From assembly GCA_902702965.1 (NCBI GenBank), contig CACRXP010000639.1, forward strand, positions 149,686 through 213,685: a DNA stretch of 64,000 nucleotides, read 5' to 3'. This document shows positions 24,011-35,500 of the stretch, piece by piece. Every line of letters begins with the position of its first letter. The stretch's first letter is position 1. The notes under the pieces are model-generated. The model was given only the letters and a program-made list of their open reading frames with translations, did no database searches and was not told the DNA's origin. Origin of the DNA: Spirometra erinaceieuropaei. Taxonomy: Eukaryota > Platyhelminthes > Cestoda > Diphyllobothriidea > Diphyllobothriidae. A program made the translations under genes and the position numbers.

Positions 24011-25017
24011 CGTGCTGTTTTGACCGAAGCATTTTAGGTTTTGTTTTATGATAATCCATATGACAATTCAGCTTAAGCGCGGTATGGGATCTAATTCATG
24101 AAACGTGATGTTGGAAATGGAGACGATCAAGTGCGGGCAACTAAAATGTCGCACACTTTAATTATTTGCCTAGCTTATCCGAAAAGTATCCTTTTTGCAT
24201 GCATAATGTTTCTATAAACACTTTTTAGTGAAAATGTTTACAAATATGTTTGGAAATCTACGTTGCTCTGCTTTCTGACAGTTTCCTATGCTTAAAGCTA
24301 TCCTAGACTAAGCTTGCACATACGCACGTTTTCTATGAAATTAGGTAATATAAAGTCGACAACTTTACCAAACGGAACTTGCTGCACTTAAAAAAGGACT
24401 ATTTCGTCGTGTAAATCGTATCCACCAAGGTGTAAGAAAGCAGGTTATTTTTTATAAAACCAGGCATTTTGTCAATTTCGAAAAGTTCGATTTGCAAATG
24501 TGTGTGATTTCATACCATACAGCGCAGTAGTAATGCCTACTGGCAATCCTATTTTTAGACGTCCTGGAATTTTCCTGCCTTTTGCCAATACTTAATAATA
24601 AACCGCGAAAAGATCCTCCTCAAAGAAGCTTTGCGAACTTTCAAGCATGCGGTGGTATTCTTGTGATGGTCTCCTTTCCGTCAATACGTAATTAATAGAA
24701 GGAATAGACAGAAGATGAGCAGTCTTCAAATTACCTTAGTATCAAAATGGCCACTCTATTGTGCATATGCGGTCTTGCACGGAGCTTAAGAGCAAACTAG
24801 TATATCGAAAAATGCTCCAATAGTAAGAGGACAGTGAGGTCTTTCAGTTACAGCAGAAAAATTCTCACTTATCTTCACAGGAGGGAGAAAACCGATCGAA
24901 ATTCCCAATTTTTACCTTGCCTTAACCTTGGAAAAAAGGTAGCGTAGGTGTAAATCCCTCAGATAAATGTTCAGCGAAAAGGTTTTTTAAAAAGGCATCT
25001 TTTAAAAGAGAGTTTTT

Positions 25018-25110
25018 CAGAAGACGAAGATGCGATCATTGGAACAAGAAATTTATTGGCCCGACGTTTCGGGTTCTCACTCGTAACCATCATCAGAGAC
25101 ATTCGCAGAT
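25018..25110 (-). mobile_element. Minimal PLE (P1) 3'-end insertion
   Basis: About 90 bp with only the terminal tail (GAAGACGAAGATGCGATC), the hammerhead motif and the start of the 3' untranslated region (TTCGCAGATAAAGG). It is an extremely 5'-truncated PLE copy and encodes nothing. Confidence 0.7.
25059..25100 (-). ncRNA. Hammerhead ribozyme motif, solo PLE end
   Basis: The same 42-nt order as the other copies: GTCT, CTGATGA, T, stem II, GAAACGTC, GGGC. The core is intact, but stem II (GGTTAC/GAACCC) has two mismatches and stem I has G-U replacing A-U. It is probably weakened. Confidence 0.6.
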
Positions 25111-25700
25111 AAAGGGGTTTTTTATTGACCTATTACATTTATTAACGATTTTTTTTGCCGACGTTCATTCTTCCCTGCAAAAAGGTTTCATGTTCGGGCG
25201 GGTCTACAAATATGGCCTAAATGACCATCTACATGAGAATGAATATCCAAACTCTCGCTGCTTCGGCAAATTGTTTTAAGAAATATCTTATTTTGAATAT
25301 ACATTAACAGGCTATAGATCAAAAACACTGAGAATCACGAAGCACTCCCTGCAACTCGTAGTGTTCTAGCATAAAAACAACCAGAAAGAAATTTGACGGA
25401 GTGGAAGTTCTCTTGACGCTCACGTAGTTGTCTGCTTACGATTCCATCTGATATTTCTGTTTAAATTTAATATTCACCGACCTTTCGATCAACATGTATC
25501 TTTATAAAAAACATTCCTACATGTGACGGCTCTGCCGGTGAACTCAAGCGGAAAACTGCTTGTCTTGGTCAGGTGCATCGTTAACAATGTAAAAGCGAAA
25601 AATTGCTGTCAATTTTAATTAAGCCGTTTTGGAATCTATGGTCAAACTATAGGTTGTTGGCCAATCAGCATACTTAATGTTTCCCTTATTCGTGAAGGAT

Positions 25701-27659
25701 AGTTAAGTGCAAACCCCATTAAAAGAGTATTTTCGAATGTTTTTATACCACTGTGATTGCCCATTTTTGCATGAACAGACCTTCTGTACATTGAAAGCCT
25801 AGGTTTACTCAGTTAAAACCATTTTTAGCGTCTTTAGAATTTTCAGTTTTTATAAAACGTTATATAAATTTTAATATTTTTTTGTTTTTAACCTGCTTGA
25901 AGTCAATCATCATTATTTTGAAGTGTTCGTTTATTCGATTGTGTCGGTTTGCGAGTTGTTAGCAATTGTTTGTGAATTCCGGCGTCTTTCATGAGATGGG
26001 TCACATACTGTAATTCTTTTTAATCGAATACACATTTATGAATTGCAGTTAGCATTTAAGGATATCAACCACTGAATTTTAACAGGATGTGTTAATGTCA
26101 AACTCCTCACTTTTCTCAGACTCGAACTCGTGGACTCGAGGCATAGTCTTCAGAACAAGCGTTTTGCGTCCCTGTTCAAAGTTTACTTTAGATATGTGTG
26201 TTCATCTGTTCTATTAGAATAGTTAAGTAATAGTAACCATCTACCAACAGGTTTTCAGTAATATATAAACATTCAAAATTAGCCTTTGGACGGAGTAAAA
26301 TGAAGCAGTAAATATTTTCAAACCATCGACCGCCCGTTGACAGACTGTAAACATAACGCGACTGTTTGAAGCAGATCCATTTCCGATCAAATACCTACAT
26401 GGAATTCCTGACCAAATCTGAGTAAGTTTATGTCGCGGAACTTGCTTCAATTTCGCACATTAGATTCTGAGAAAAGTAGACACCTTAACACCCCAGAGCA
26501 AGGCAGACATAATTAGTTCTTCCTAACCTTTCTAACATAAGTAAATGTCGGGGTTACGAAACCTTGCGGTGATTTCGGGTCAGCAACCTTCACAATAACG
26601 CAAAACCTGCATGTGCAGATTTACGTCCAGCCATATGCAAATGCAAGCGTCCATTTTGTTTGAGAGTTGTTACTGTCTATTCTGGCCTGCTTCATCTTAC
26701 TTTTAACTCGTGCCTTGGTTTATAGTTTAACGATTTAATAGTTAAACTATTGCGTGCACCAATTAGCTTCTTCCGAATGCGGTGAGGAGCAGATGACTGG
26801 CCGCCGATCACACTGGGACGGGCTTAATGTGTCTTCGATAAAAATAAATTTTCTAGAAGCCGAGTTTATAAGTCTCAAATGAACTGTCTTATTCCAAATT
26901 AGCAATTATTTTTTGGAGAAATGAAAAAAGCTGCTATTTTAAAACACGAGTTTTTACCAAGAAAGCACGCGGGTTCAGTTTGGGAGCACTAATGAGCCGA
27001 ACACCCTGCAGCGGCGAAACAATCTCTGGGCTTCTAGCTAGTACCTTTGCTGCCATGCTTGATATCGCTTGCTGCCTATGTATAAAATAAACTACGATTA
27101 CCAAATTACTCTGTGCAACATTCTGTTACCCAGAGAATAACCATCGCGACATGACTTCCTAATATTTTGCTGCGTACACTTTGAAATAAAAAAGACTTCT
27201 CACTGAAATCAAAAACTAGCGGACGGCGTTTATTGGAGAAATCCAGAAGTTACACCAAGTTAAAACTTTTACCTCTGTGTTTCCTTTAGTGGTGCCACCC
27301 AAACCTATATAACAAAAATGGTGCTATCTACTTGAGAGAGAAAGTTTACTTTTTTCGTATTTACAAAAAAACGCTTCAATATACATTTACACATCTGCTT
27401 CCTCCTGTTGAGCAGGTTTCTTTGGTTAGACGATTGGGTGTCTATCCGAGGAGCTGCGGGAGCATATTCTTACCCGACTAAATCAAGGCCTAGAAAAGTA
27501 TATCTCTGGCATAATCACTGTTTATCTGGTTGGTAGCAGCTGCCGGGTAAGCGTCGATCGGGCATCTCTACTTGATTACAAAGGGCCGGACACTCAACAA
27601 ATTCGTATGCCGGTGCACAGCAGACGCGTTCTTTCAAGCAGTCTATCGTCTGCGTCCTA
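25701..27659. other. No recognised gene
   Basis: CTTTCATGAGATGGGTCACA (25987-26006) resembles a foldback terminus without a partner. A 69-codon minus frame (26241-26450) is unremarkable. Otherwise nothing is seen. Confidence 0.4.
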
Positions 27660-28795
27660 CCATGCCGCTGTAAGCAACAAAACACAAACCCAATGTGCTC
27701 AACGGTCTCCGGCTTAGTGGCAGAACTAGTCGTACAGCAGTTAGAAAAAATTGCCTTCGTCCAAAATGAGCCGGTATTTTGGCGCCGTCACGTAGATGAC
27801 ACGTTTGTCCACGTAAAGAAGGACATGCTGCAACATTTCCGCGGACTGTTCGGTGCAGTTTTCCCCGATACAAAATTCACGAGGGAAGAAGAACAGGAAC
27901 AGCAGTTTCCCTCCCCAAATGGGTTTGTCAGAAGAAACCTAACCGGTGAACTTAAAACGACGGTTTATAGGAAGACAACGAACACCACGCAGCTTCGCAG
28001 TTTTTACCGCAACCATCCGCTGGCTCACAAACGAAGCTCCGTGAAGACGCTCTTCAAAAGGATCCAAACACACTGCAGAAAAACCGGAGGACAGAGCACT
28101 TGAGGCCCGTTATCTCCAGGACCAGTTTGTGCAAAATAGCTATCCGAGGCCATTCATAAGTCTCTATCAAACAACGACACCACCGATGATATAGTATTCT
28201 CTGCCCTACGTCAAGGGCATTTCAGAAGCGACCGAACTCATTGCTGCGGAGCTAGGTGTTGGAATTGCACACCGTCCCATGGCCACCATGCGCAATAGGG
28301 TCATGAAAATTTAAGATCGTTTAAAGCCTGAAGAGCAATTTGGGGTGGTGTCGCATCCCGTGTCAAAACTTTCCTTGTAACTACACAGGACAGACTGAAC
28401 GCATGTTCGGATCTCGCATACCTGAGCATAAGCTGACTGTTCAACAAGGCGACGCAATATCACAAGTGACCGTCCACACGTACGAAATGGGTCACGAGTT
28501 TAACTTCGCAGCCACCAAAATAGTCGTCCACGCCGAAAACAAAACAGGCCGAGAATCGATTGAAGCCTGGGAATCGGATGAGAACTCAGTCAATCGATTT
28601 ATCGATCTGGCGCCGGCGTATAGAGCCCTGCGCAGTCATCTTCAGTCTTGCGCCGTCGGTCGATGATTGGCCCACATGCCCTATAACTGTCGCTCGTTCT
28701 GCTGCTGCAGCCATCTCTGACGATGGACTACGGCATGTGTTCGAAAGCTCAGGACAATAAACAACATGCTTCGGTGCTCGAACCCTCTTCTTCTT
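27660..28795 (+). pseudogene. PLE (P2 subfamily), copy with RT and GIY-YIG regions
   Basis: Open frame 27693-28103 (136 codons) is the C-terminal half of a Penelope-type RT: VSGLVAELV, the active-site block FWRRHVDDTFVHVKK (usual YVDD changed to HVDD), then LFGAVFPDTKFT and VYRKTTNTTQLRSFYRNHPL (then AHKRS). A frameshift after 28080 leads to the linker LPYVKGISEATELIAAELGV with a stop. After a further shift, frame 28340-28666 is the GIY-YIG nuclease: RIPCQNFPCNYTGQTERM, HEFNFAATKIVVHAENKTGR and IEAWESDENSVNRFIDL. The GIY tyrosine is damaged and the LLESW motif reads SIEAW. The 3' end has a hammerhead motif and AATAAA. The element is 5'-truncated and non-autonomous now. Confidence 0.8.
28713..28754 (+). 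ncRNA. Hammerhead ribozyme motif, P2 type
   Basis: ATCT, CTGACGA, T, stem II GGACTA/GTGTTC (four outer pairs with G-U, two mismatches), GAAAGCTC, AGGA. The core is intact. Stem III is the AGCT tetramer typical of P2, with predicted cleavage after CTC. AATAAA follows (28756-28761). Confidence 0.6.
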
Positions 28796-29984
28796 CACGT
28801 ATATAAACATAACCCACTGGTAAACTGCCCCTTCCACTGCCCTCTGGCTACACTATATCATAATTCGTCCTCTTGTTCGGGCGGTTCTAGACACACCTGC
28901 CCCTCCTCACCAATGTTGCCCATTCGCCGTTGCCCAGCTTTCATTGGCTGGCCGTGGCGTGTGTTTCATATGAAGCTTAGAGAACGAACTGTTGGAAATT
29001 CTAAAATGAATTAACTACATAAAAGACAGTATTGCCGTGATGGATAGATCTAAACATATCGGGTTGTCAGTCACTGTCATGAATACTTAATGCAAGAGAA
29101 CTGAGTTCATGCTCCAACAAAAAGTCACCGACAAGCCAACTTTGTCGATGTTCAGGTGCACAGATGAGCCCTTATATCCTCTTAACATTCCACTTATCAG
29201 GGGAGTAGTTGGAGGTGGCAACATCCGCATTTCATGAGCTTCGTTTCAGCTAGCATAAAAAGTAAAATTACAACGGAGTCCTACAGATTGACATGAGCCC
29301 GTAGAAATTCCTCGATAATAGCTGCCACTGTAGGTGGCAAAGGCTGTAGAAATGGTGGCTTTAGGGCAACCTTTGAGAACCTGTATCTTATTTTGAAGGA
29401 CTGAAGATTTCATAAGGAACAGACAAAGGACTGCATCGACACGCGGACCTAATGCCCTTCCCGTTTGGTCTGTGAAAGTCGTTCCACCACCTGTACTGGT
29501 GACTAAAGCTTAGAGAAATTCATCGAAGTCGGCATTTGAACCCTCATTCACGAGTGAGGAATAATGAGAAAATTGAACGCATGGTGAAGGTATGTTAATG
29601 AGAGAGGCATGGGTGAAACGCGGACGGGTCTTACTGCATTAATTCAATCGTTTTTATAGGACAACCAGGATTCTTCAAGGTCGTTTGCCGAAAGAGAGAC
29701 CAAGAGAGAGAGAGAGAGAGCGTAAACATGCGTAAAAAAGAGAAAGAGGAGGTGAGGGCCGCAGTCGGACTATTAGGTTGGCGATAAATCACCATTCAAA
29801 CTCGTTTCATGGTTGCGCTGCATCATCCCTCCACCAGTAGAAACGACACGCTCGGACTGTTTTTAAAATTAGTCAGGAGTATCCGATTCTGTCGTGTAAA
29901 GTGAAACTGTGGATGTAGGAGTAAGAGGTAGCGGATTACTTTAAAACAGTTTAGGAAAACAAGAGGTTAGAAAGTGTTAGATCA
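28796..29984. other. Unassigned stretch with a GA microsatellite
   Basis: A GA-dinucleotide run lies at 29692-29720. No domain or RNA gene is recognised in the rest. Confidence 0.4.
29692..29720 (+). repeat. (GA)n microsatellite
   Basis: Near-continuous AG/GA dinucleotides, 18 bp uninterrupted at 29703-29720. Confidence 0.9.
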
Positions 29985-31092
29985 AAGGATGAAGATGCGA
30001 TCACTGCAACAAGAAACTCATTGGCCTGACGTTTCGGATTCTCACTCGAATCCATCGTCAGAGACATTCGCAGATAAAGGTGATTGTGGCACCAGGAGTG
30101 CAGTATTTATAGCACGTGGCTGCCGTGGATCGTATGCTCACTACAATTAACAGTTCTCGCAATCACCGCTGGGGTCGTAATTGATGCGGTGGTGGCTTGT
30201 CGGTCCGAGTCCGAGTCGTTAATTGCCGTGATTTCGTCATCCGTGCTCGATACTGGTGTGACGATTGTTCGGCAAACTGGCTCACTCTCACTGTCACTGT
30301 GGTAATTGCACGCCCGAGCCCTCCCCACGTGACTGATTCTCCTGCCCAGGGAAAATCGCAGCACGGAATATGGTACCGGGAGGTCATTGTGCTTGTTGAT
30401 GGATTGCTGGCCTTAGAACCATGACTCGAGCAGCTCGCGTATCACACGGTTGTCACCCCTTGCGGGGATTTCGGCCTCTTGAAATTTGAAAATATGGCCG
30501 GCTCCCGTCGAGTGTGCTGCCACCTGAGTGTTAGCGTCTCCCCGCCTCACTGCTGCTGCATGCTCGGCAATTCGCGTACGGAGTAATCTCCCAGTTTCTC
30601 CGACATAGTTGCTTTGTCCGCTACTACACCAGATCAGGTAAACGACTCCAGACGTTTCCTGCCGTGGCAGCGAGTCTTTTGGCCTCATGAATTGGCGCCT
30701 AATGGTTGCTTTCGGCCTGTGTGCAACCCCAACTCCAAGTGGAGTGAGAAGACGACTGACGGCTTCCGAGACGCCCATCACGTACGGAAGAGCCGGCCAA
30801 AATTTGGGGCCGGTTGGATTTGATCTCTGGTGTCCTTTTCGTATGCACTGGTTGACAAAGTTGCGCGAGTAACCATTGGCTCTCATTACCCGTCGAAGAT
30901 ATTGTAATTCAGCAACCTTGTCTTCCATTTCACTGCAGTGCGTCTCAACGCGCCGGTATAGCGCCCTTACGCAACTGCGTTTGTGACTGATCGGGTGGTT
31001 GCTATAGAAGTTCAGTATTTGCGTCGTATTTGTCGCTTTCCTGAACACTTTGGTTTTTAGGCCACCACAATCTTTGCGGCAGACGAGGACAT
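29985..31092 (-). pseudogene. PLE (P1), copy F: RT C-terminus, linker, GIY-YIG endonuclease, 3' end
   Basis: This is the best P1 coding copy. Minus-strand frame 31048-30413 (211 codons) covers the RT thumb/linker (MFRKATNTTQILNFYSNHPI at the start; LPYVMGVSEAVSRLL near residues 87-101) and the GIY-YIG nuclease: GVVY at 134-137, CSSGQSNYVGETGR at 141-154, EHAAAVRRGD at 162-171, HIFKF and the terminal ELLESWF with the putative catalytic Glu at 208. The C-X-C zinc-like spacing of the linker is reduced here. A TAA then interrupts a further tail of about 100 codons (QSINKHNDLPVPYSVLRFSL..) that stays open in copy I. The 3' end has an intact hammerhead motif. The 5' side runs into an assembly gap, beyond which an inverted RT fragment (copy G) lies. 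Confidence 0.85.
30024..30065 (-). ncRNA. Hammerhead ribozyme motif, copy F (intact)
   Basis: GTCT, CTGACGA, T, stem II GGATTC/GAATCC (six perfect pairs, loop GAGTGA), GAAACGTC, AGGC. All core positions and the GTC cleavage triplet are present. This is the cleanest P1 ribozyme in the window. Confidence 0.75.
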
Positions 31093-31310
31093 NNNNNNNN
31101 NNNNNNNNNNNNNNNNNNNNNNNNNNNNNNNNNNNNNNNNNNNNNNNNNNNNNNNNNNNNNNNNNNNNNNNNNNNNNNNNNNNNNNNNNNNNNNNNNNNN
31201 NNNNNNNNNNNNNNNNNNNNNNNNNNNNNNNNNNNNNNNNNNNNNNNNNNNNNNNNNNNNNNNNNNNNNNNNNNNNNNNNNNNNNNNNNNNNNNNNNNNN
31301 NNNNNNNNNN
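31093..31310. other. Assembly gap (218 N)
   Basis: A run of N between two PLE RT segments that are inverted copies of each other (30913-31092 minus; 31365-31541 plus). Confidence 0.99.
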
Positions 31311-31545
31311 ATTCAGTTTACGATGGCGGAGGAGGAAAACAATCAGCTGGCCTTCCTGGATGTCCTCGTCTGTCGCAAAGATTGTGGTGGCCTAAAGCCA
31401 AAATGTTCAGGAAAACGACAAATACGACGCAAATACTGAACTTCAATAGCAAGCACCCGATCATTCAGAAACGCAGTTACGTAAGGATGCTATACCGGCG
31501 CGTTGAGACGCACTGCAGTGAAATGGAAGACAAGGTTGCTAAGCT
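31311..31545 (+). pseudogene. PLE (P1) RT fragment, copy G
   Basis: The plus strand carries FTMAEEENNQLAFLDVLVCR and KDCGGLKPK, then a one-base shift into MFRKTTNTTQILNFNSKHPI and VRMLYRRVETHCSEMEDKVA. It stops abruptly near 31541. It is inverted relative to copy F with near-identical sequence over about 175 bp. Only the RT C-terminal region is present. Confidence 0.75.
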
Positions 31546-31935
31546 TGATGAATCAAGAATTAAACTATTTGAATTCGCATTCTATGTGTGAAGACCGGAC
31601 TGAATGCAACTGTGAAGCTGACTAGTGCGTATATATTGCTAAGTCCGTTCATCTATTATAATGTGCTGACCTTTGTTAGTCGATTATCTAAATGCTTGCA
31701 CAGAGGGTGCTCGGAATAAAATAATTGATTAGTCGCCTCGCGGTTAGACGCTTATACGAGTTAAGGTACTTCTCTTGGGAGGACAGATGAAGTTTCCATT
31801 TGTGTTGCTTGACATGTAAAAAAACTACGTATTTCTCTAGCTATGTCGCCAAAATGAGATTGTTTCGGTGTTTGAAAATTTAACAGTGGCAATATTTCTC
31901 AGAGTTTTGCATTTTTCGTAGATGTTTTTGCAGAT
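31546..31935. other. Spacer, nothing recognised
   Basis: AT-rich linker between the PLE fragment and the SINE inverted repeat. Confidence 0.4.
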
Positions 31936-32220
31936 TTTTATAAATTCCTTTTGTCCCATCTGTGAAATACTCGGCGCCTCCTGGGATTCGTACCCACGCA
32001 GTAATGCTAAGGGTTTTGTTCAGACAACGCTCTAACCACGTGAACTACATGGCCCCGCCGGACGACGCGATTTTTATCTTCTTTGGGCAAGTTACCTGGC
32101 CAACTACTGCAACTTCTAGTATCCACCAGATCTGATACAGTAAGTTGACTGTCCAAGCAGTTTTTTCTAATTAATTCACTTAGAATCATTCAACTGACTA
32201 CCAGTCTCACGTAATTCATA
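31936..32220 (-). repeat. tRNA-headed SINE unit, inverted arm S3
   Basis: The minus strand reads, 5' to 3': an extension (32220-32060), then a tRNA-like head (32053-31975) with box A TAGTTCACGTGGTTAGAGCG and box B GGGTACGAATCC, then GGCGCCGAGTATTTCACAGA (tail). It mirrors S4 over almost its full length, for example AAGTTGACTGTCCAAGCAG against AAGTTGACTGCTCAAGCAGG when S4 is complemented. Confidence 0.7.
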
Positions 32221-32223
32221 GAT

Positions 32224-32563
32224 GTTTTGACAGTTTGGTCAATATGAATTATTCAAACTCTGTTGAAAAATTTGTGAATTGCGTGAGCCTGGTAGTCATC
32301 TGGTAGATTCTAGGGGAATTACTTAGGAAATCCTGCTTGAGCAGTCAACTTACCGTATCCGATTTGTTGGATTCTAGACGTTGCAGTAGGTTAGGGGGGG
32401 GGGGTGACTTGACCCAAATGTGATTAAACTCGCGACGTCCGGCTAGCCACGTAGCTCAAGTGGTTAGAGCGTTCGCTGTACTAGAGCCTTCCCCTTACTG
32501 CTTGGGTTCGAATCCCACTGAGGCGCCGAGTTTTTCACAGTCGGGTCAATATGACTTTGAATT
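32224..32563 (+). repeat. tRNA-headed SINE unit, arm S4, with tail motif at both ends
   Basis: The tRNA-like head is 32446-32522: box A TAGCTCAAGTGGTTAGAGCG, box B GGGTTCGAATCC, then GGCGCC. The tail GAGTTTTTCACAGTCGGGTC (then AATATGAC) follows. A diverged copy of the same tail (GTTTTGACAGTTTGGTCAAT) stands at 32224-32256, before the extension (32277-32445). The order is therefore tail, extension, tRNA head, tail. A run of 12 G lies at 32393-32404. It is too divergent and extended to be a functional tRNA gene. Confidence 0.7.
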
Positions 32564-35500
32564 TTTGTTTGTTGATAAGGTTTCGAAGACACATGCTTGT
32601 TAGTTCTACTGAGCTAAACTGGTACACCTGTTTTTTCTCATATGATGTGGTTCCCGAATGCTCGCAAATTATTTCTGCACAGATTAACCAATTGGTATTC
32701 TGCGGTAGTGAGAGATACAAGATTGTGCGGCAGTAGCACCACAGTTTGACCGTTTTTTCCAGGATATGTTTCAGCAGAACCAAAATGGTGAAGTGAGCGG
32801 GATTTGATTAATCGGTCATGTTTCCTGGGCTATGCGAGTGCTGATGGTTTTTATAGTTGTATTATGGCTGTGATGAAGTTTGAAAGTAGTTACGACAGCG
32901 AAGCTGGATTGAAGCTTAAAGGGGTATGTGTTGCTACCCAGGTTTTTTTAGCCCCGACGTATAGGTGGATCGTCGTATAGCGGTATGTAAATCGAATGGG
33001 CAATGCAGGCGTGTCGTTTTGTGTTTGGAGTGGGGAGGAGACGCGAGGGGCAGACTGTGTGGATCACGTGATCTAGCTGTCGACGTTGATCCTACATGGC
33101 ACTGAATACCATAGGAGCCAGACCTGCGTGTGCAAAGGTGCGCCATAGGCATTAACGTCCAATATTCCCGTGCGGTTAGTGTCCAAACGGTGCCTCTTGA
33201 TTTACTGTTTCGCTTTCTCGTTTATGGCATTTATGATTTACACCGTTAGGTTCTCGCACGACTAAATACACATGACCATCTCTGCGTCCGCCTTGCTCTT
33301 TTGCGTTTACGTGCAAACCGAAATTAATGACTGCGATTAATTTCGTTAACTAGTATGAAGCAGATAAGCTTCCCATGCAGAGAAATTTCACTCATTCTGA
33401 GGTTAACATTTTCGCCTTGAATTAGCTGCAAAGAAAAGCACACTCAAATGGCGGTACCTAATCTACCATCACTTTAAAAACAAAGAAAGCCGCTGCTTTC
33501 CCCAACTATTCAGGCCGTGCAATGCAGCAGCTAAAAAACCCTGGGATTAACATTTTCAATGCTTTTTGTTCGGCAAGCATCCGTACACCCTAGAATTGGC
33601 CTGACAATTCTGAAAGAGAATGCGTGCAACAAATCAGTGATGGTAGGCATTGCTATTTTATCTTGATGCGGCCTGTGAGTCAGCCTATGAATCCAATATG
33701 TAAGTAAGGGGAAGCCAAACATCAGCTGTCAGACGCATGGTTGTTTTATTTCCAAATTAAAATTGAAATTTTTATTTTAAACACGTTCAGACATCCACCC
33801 ACTCCTGCTGGTTTACAGGGCATATTATGGAATTTATTGTCAAATCTACTAAAAGCTCTTGTTTTCCGGTGATTGTTCTAAGTTTCCTAAAGGTGTAATT
33901 TAAATCACGTAGAAAATAAGTTCACGTGTCGATCTATTAAAAATAGCAGCATCTTTACATGCGGTTTAAGGCACGTAGTTTCCAACGTCCAAATAACTTG
34001 AAATACGATATTGTATATGCATCGCCAACCCTTGTTGTAGACGTTCATTTTTGCCTCTGATGCGGCCTCTTTCCAAAATAACATGGACCAGGCTGCCACC
34101 CGCATACATAAGAACGCTCGAAAACTCCCAATCTCGACAAATGGCCTCAGAGGAGTTTTAAATGAGACAAATGAAAAAAATATTTTCGGAGAGTTGATTG
34201 AGAACAAATATTTCAAGTACACTTGGTGGAAGCTTACTTTAACTATGCGTTTTTCTAAACTTTAATGACTTATTTAAGAAGTTGACATACCTTGTGTATC
34301 TCCAAACTTTGAGTTTACTAATATGATACAAATCGTAGGCTCATTAAAATTTTCAAATTTTCCAAAAAAATCATTATTTCTAACCAGGGTAATGTCACTT
34401 CTAATATATCCTATATTTTTTTATCTAAGTAATTAATTAGTTGACTTGTTATTTGCTTGATGTTTTCGACGATGCATGTTGACTGGTTTCCGAGTAAGTA
34501 GGGCTATTCACAAATTTAAATACATTTTATATGCTACACGGGCTACTTTATATCTGTTCAGCCAGTTAACAGTCTGTCTAGGACCAACTGTAAATACTGC
34601 TTATTACGCATGCTGTATTGTGCGTGGAATAAGTGTAGATCTCAGTTATATGCTTTTTTGATAAGCTGTCGCTTGTTAACCGTACTATATGCGGACAGGT
34701 TGATTAATATTAGCCAGCGATCCATTTTAGGTAGCTGATTGGCTTTGCTTATATTGGTTCAATGAAGTTAGTGTGTGTTATACCTGTCGAGCTTTCTTTT
34801 AGAAGACGTTCACAATTCTTATAAGGTTTTAATGTTTGTCACTCTATGCCATCGGTCGAGGGAGTCGAAATTACCTTAAATAATGTAAATTCATCATTTG
34901 CCGAGCTAATTTGCAAAACGTCGGCCCGTGCCTTCCAAAGAAAGTAATTCGCACATATTGCTCACATAATTATACTAAAGCTAAAGGAGCATTGTTACAA
35001 ACACGAGGTTACAAGTCATATTAACCATTTTTAAAAACAGGCCATGGCCTAAATTTGCGCGGTCTCATCGGGCAATCTACTGTCTAAACTCAGACTTGTC
35101 CTCTAATCTCGCAAGTGAACATCAACAAGCAGCAAAACATACAATCCAATATGTTAAATTTGTGCTCTGGCTTGTAACCGTAGATACATTAGTGACAGTC
35201 TAATGGTAAAAGGTCGATGGCTGGTCCTGAGGCTGCGAAAAGGAAAGCGCACGGTCCCCTGCATACAGGATCTATTTGGTAGCCCCAATCTTAAAATAGT
35301 TTAGTATTTATGATCGAGATTGTTCTGATTAACTGAGAATTCACCAGTCGTCCAAAATGAAGATGGGCTAATGATAGGCCCACCAATACTGAACACATGT
35401 AAGAAAGTTTTGTCATATACAGTCTTGTTCTGTCCGCTGTTCAAAGGTGAAGACGCTTGCCCTCAGGGCAGTAAAAGTTGTCCTCGGTCAAATCGCTTGC

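Larger units (their letters stand above)
24390..25700 (+). repeat. Dispersed repeat DR-A, copy 1
   Basis: Two blocks recur at 52.5-53.2 kb in the same order. The first is GTAAGAAAGCAGGTTATTTT followed by ATAAAACCAGGCATTTTGTC (24431-24475). The second is CTTGGTCAGGTGCATCGTTA and onward to GGAATCTATGG (25563-25640). The interval is longer here and includes a PLE tail insertion at 25.0 kb. Element type unknown; no coding. Confidence 0.45.

Noticed and set aside
32446..32522. Apparent tRNA gene with good box A and box B
   Set aside because: It is the head of a longer repeated unit with a mirrored copy at 31975-32053. Arm pairings are imperfect and the flanks are shared.
33062..33073. GATCACGTGATC palindrome as a regulatory site
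   Set aside because: A single short palindrome with no promoter or gene context.
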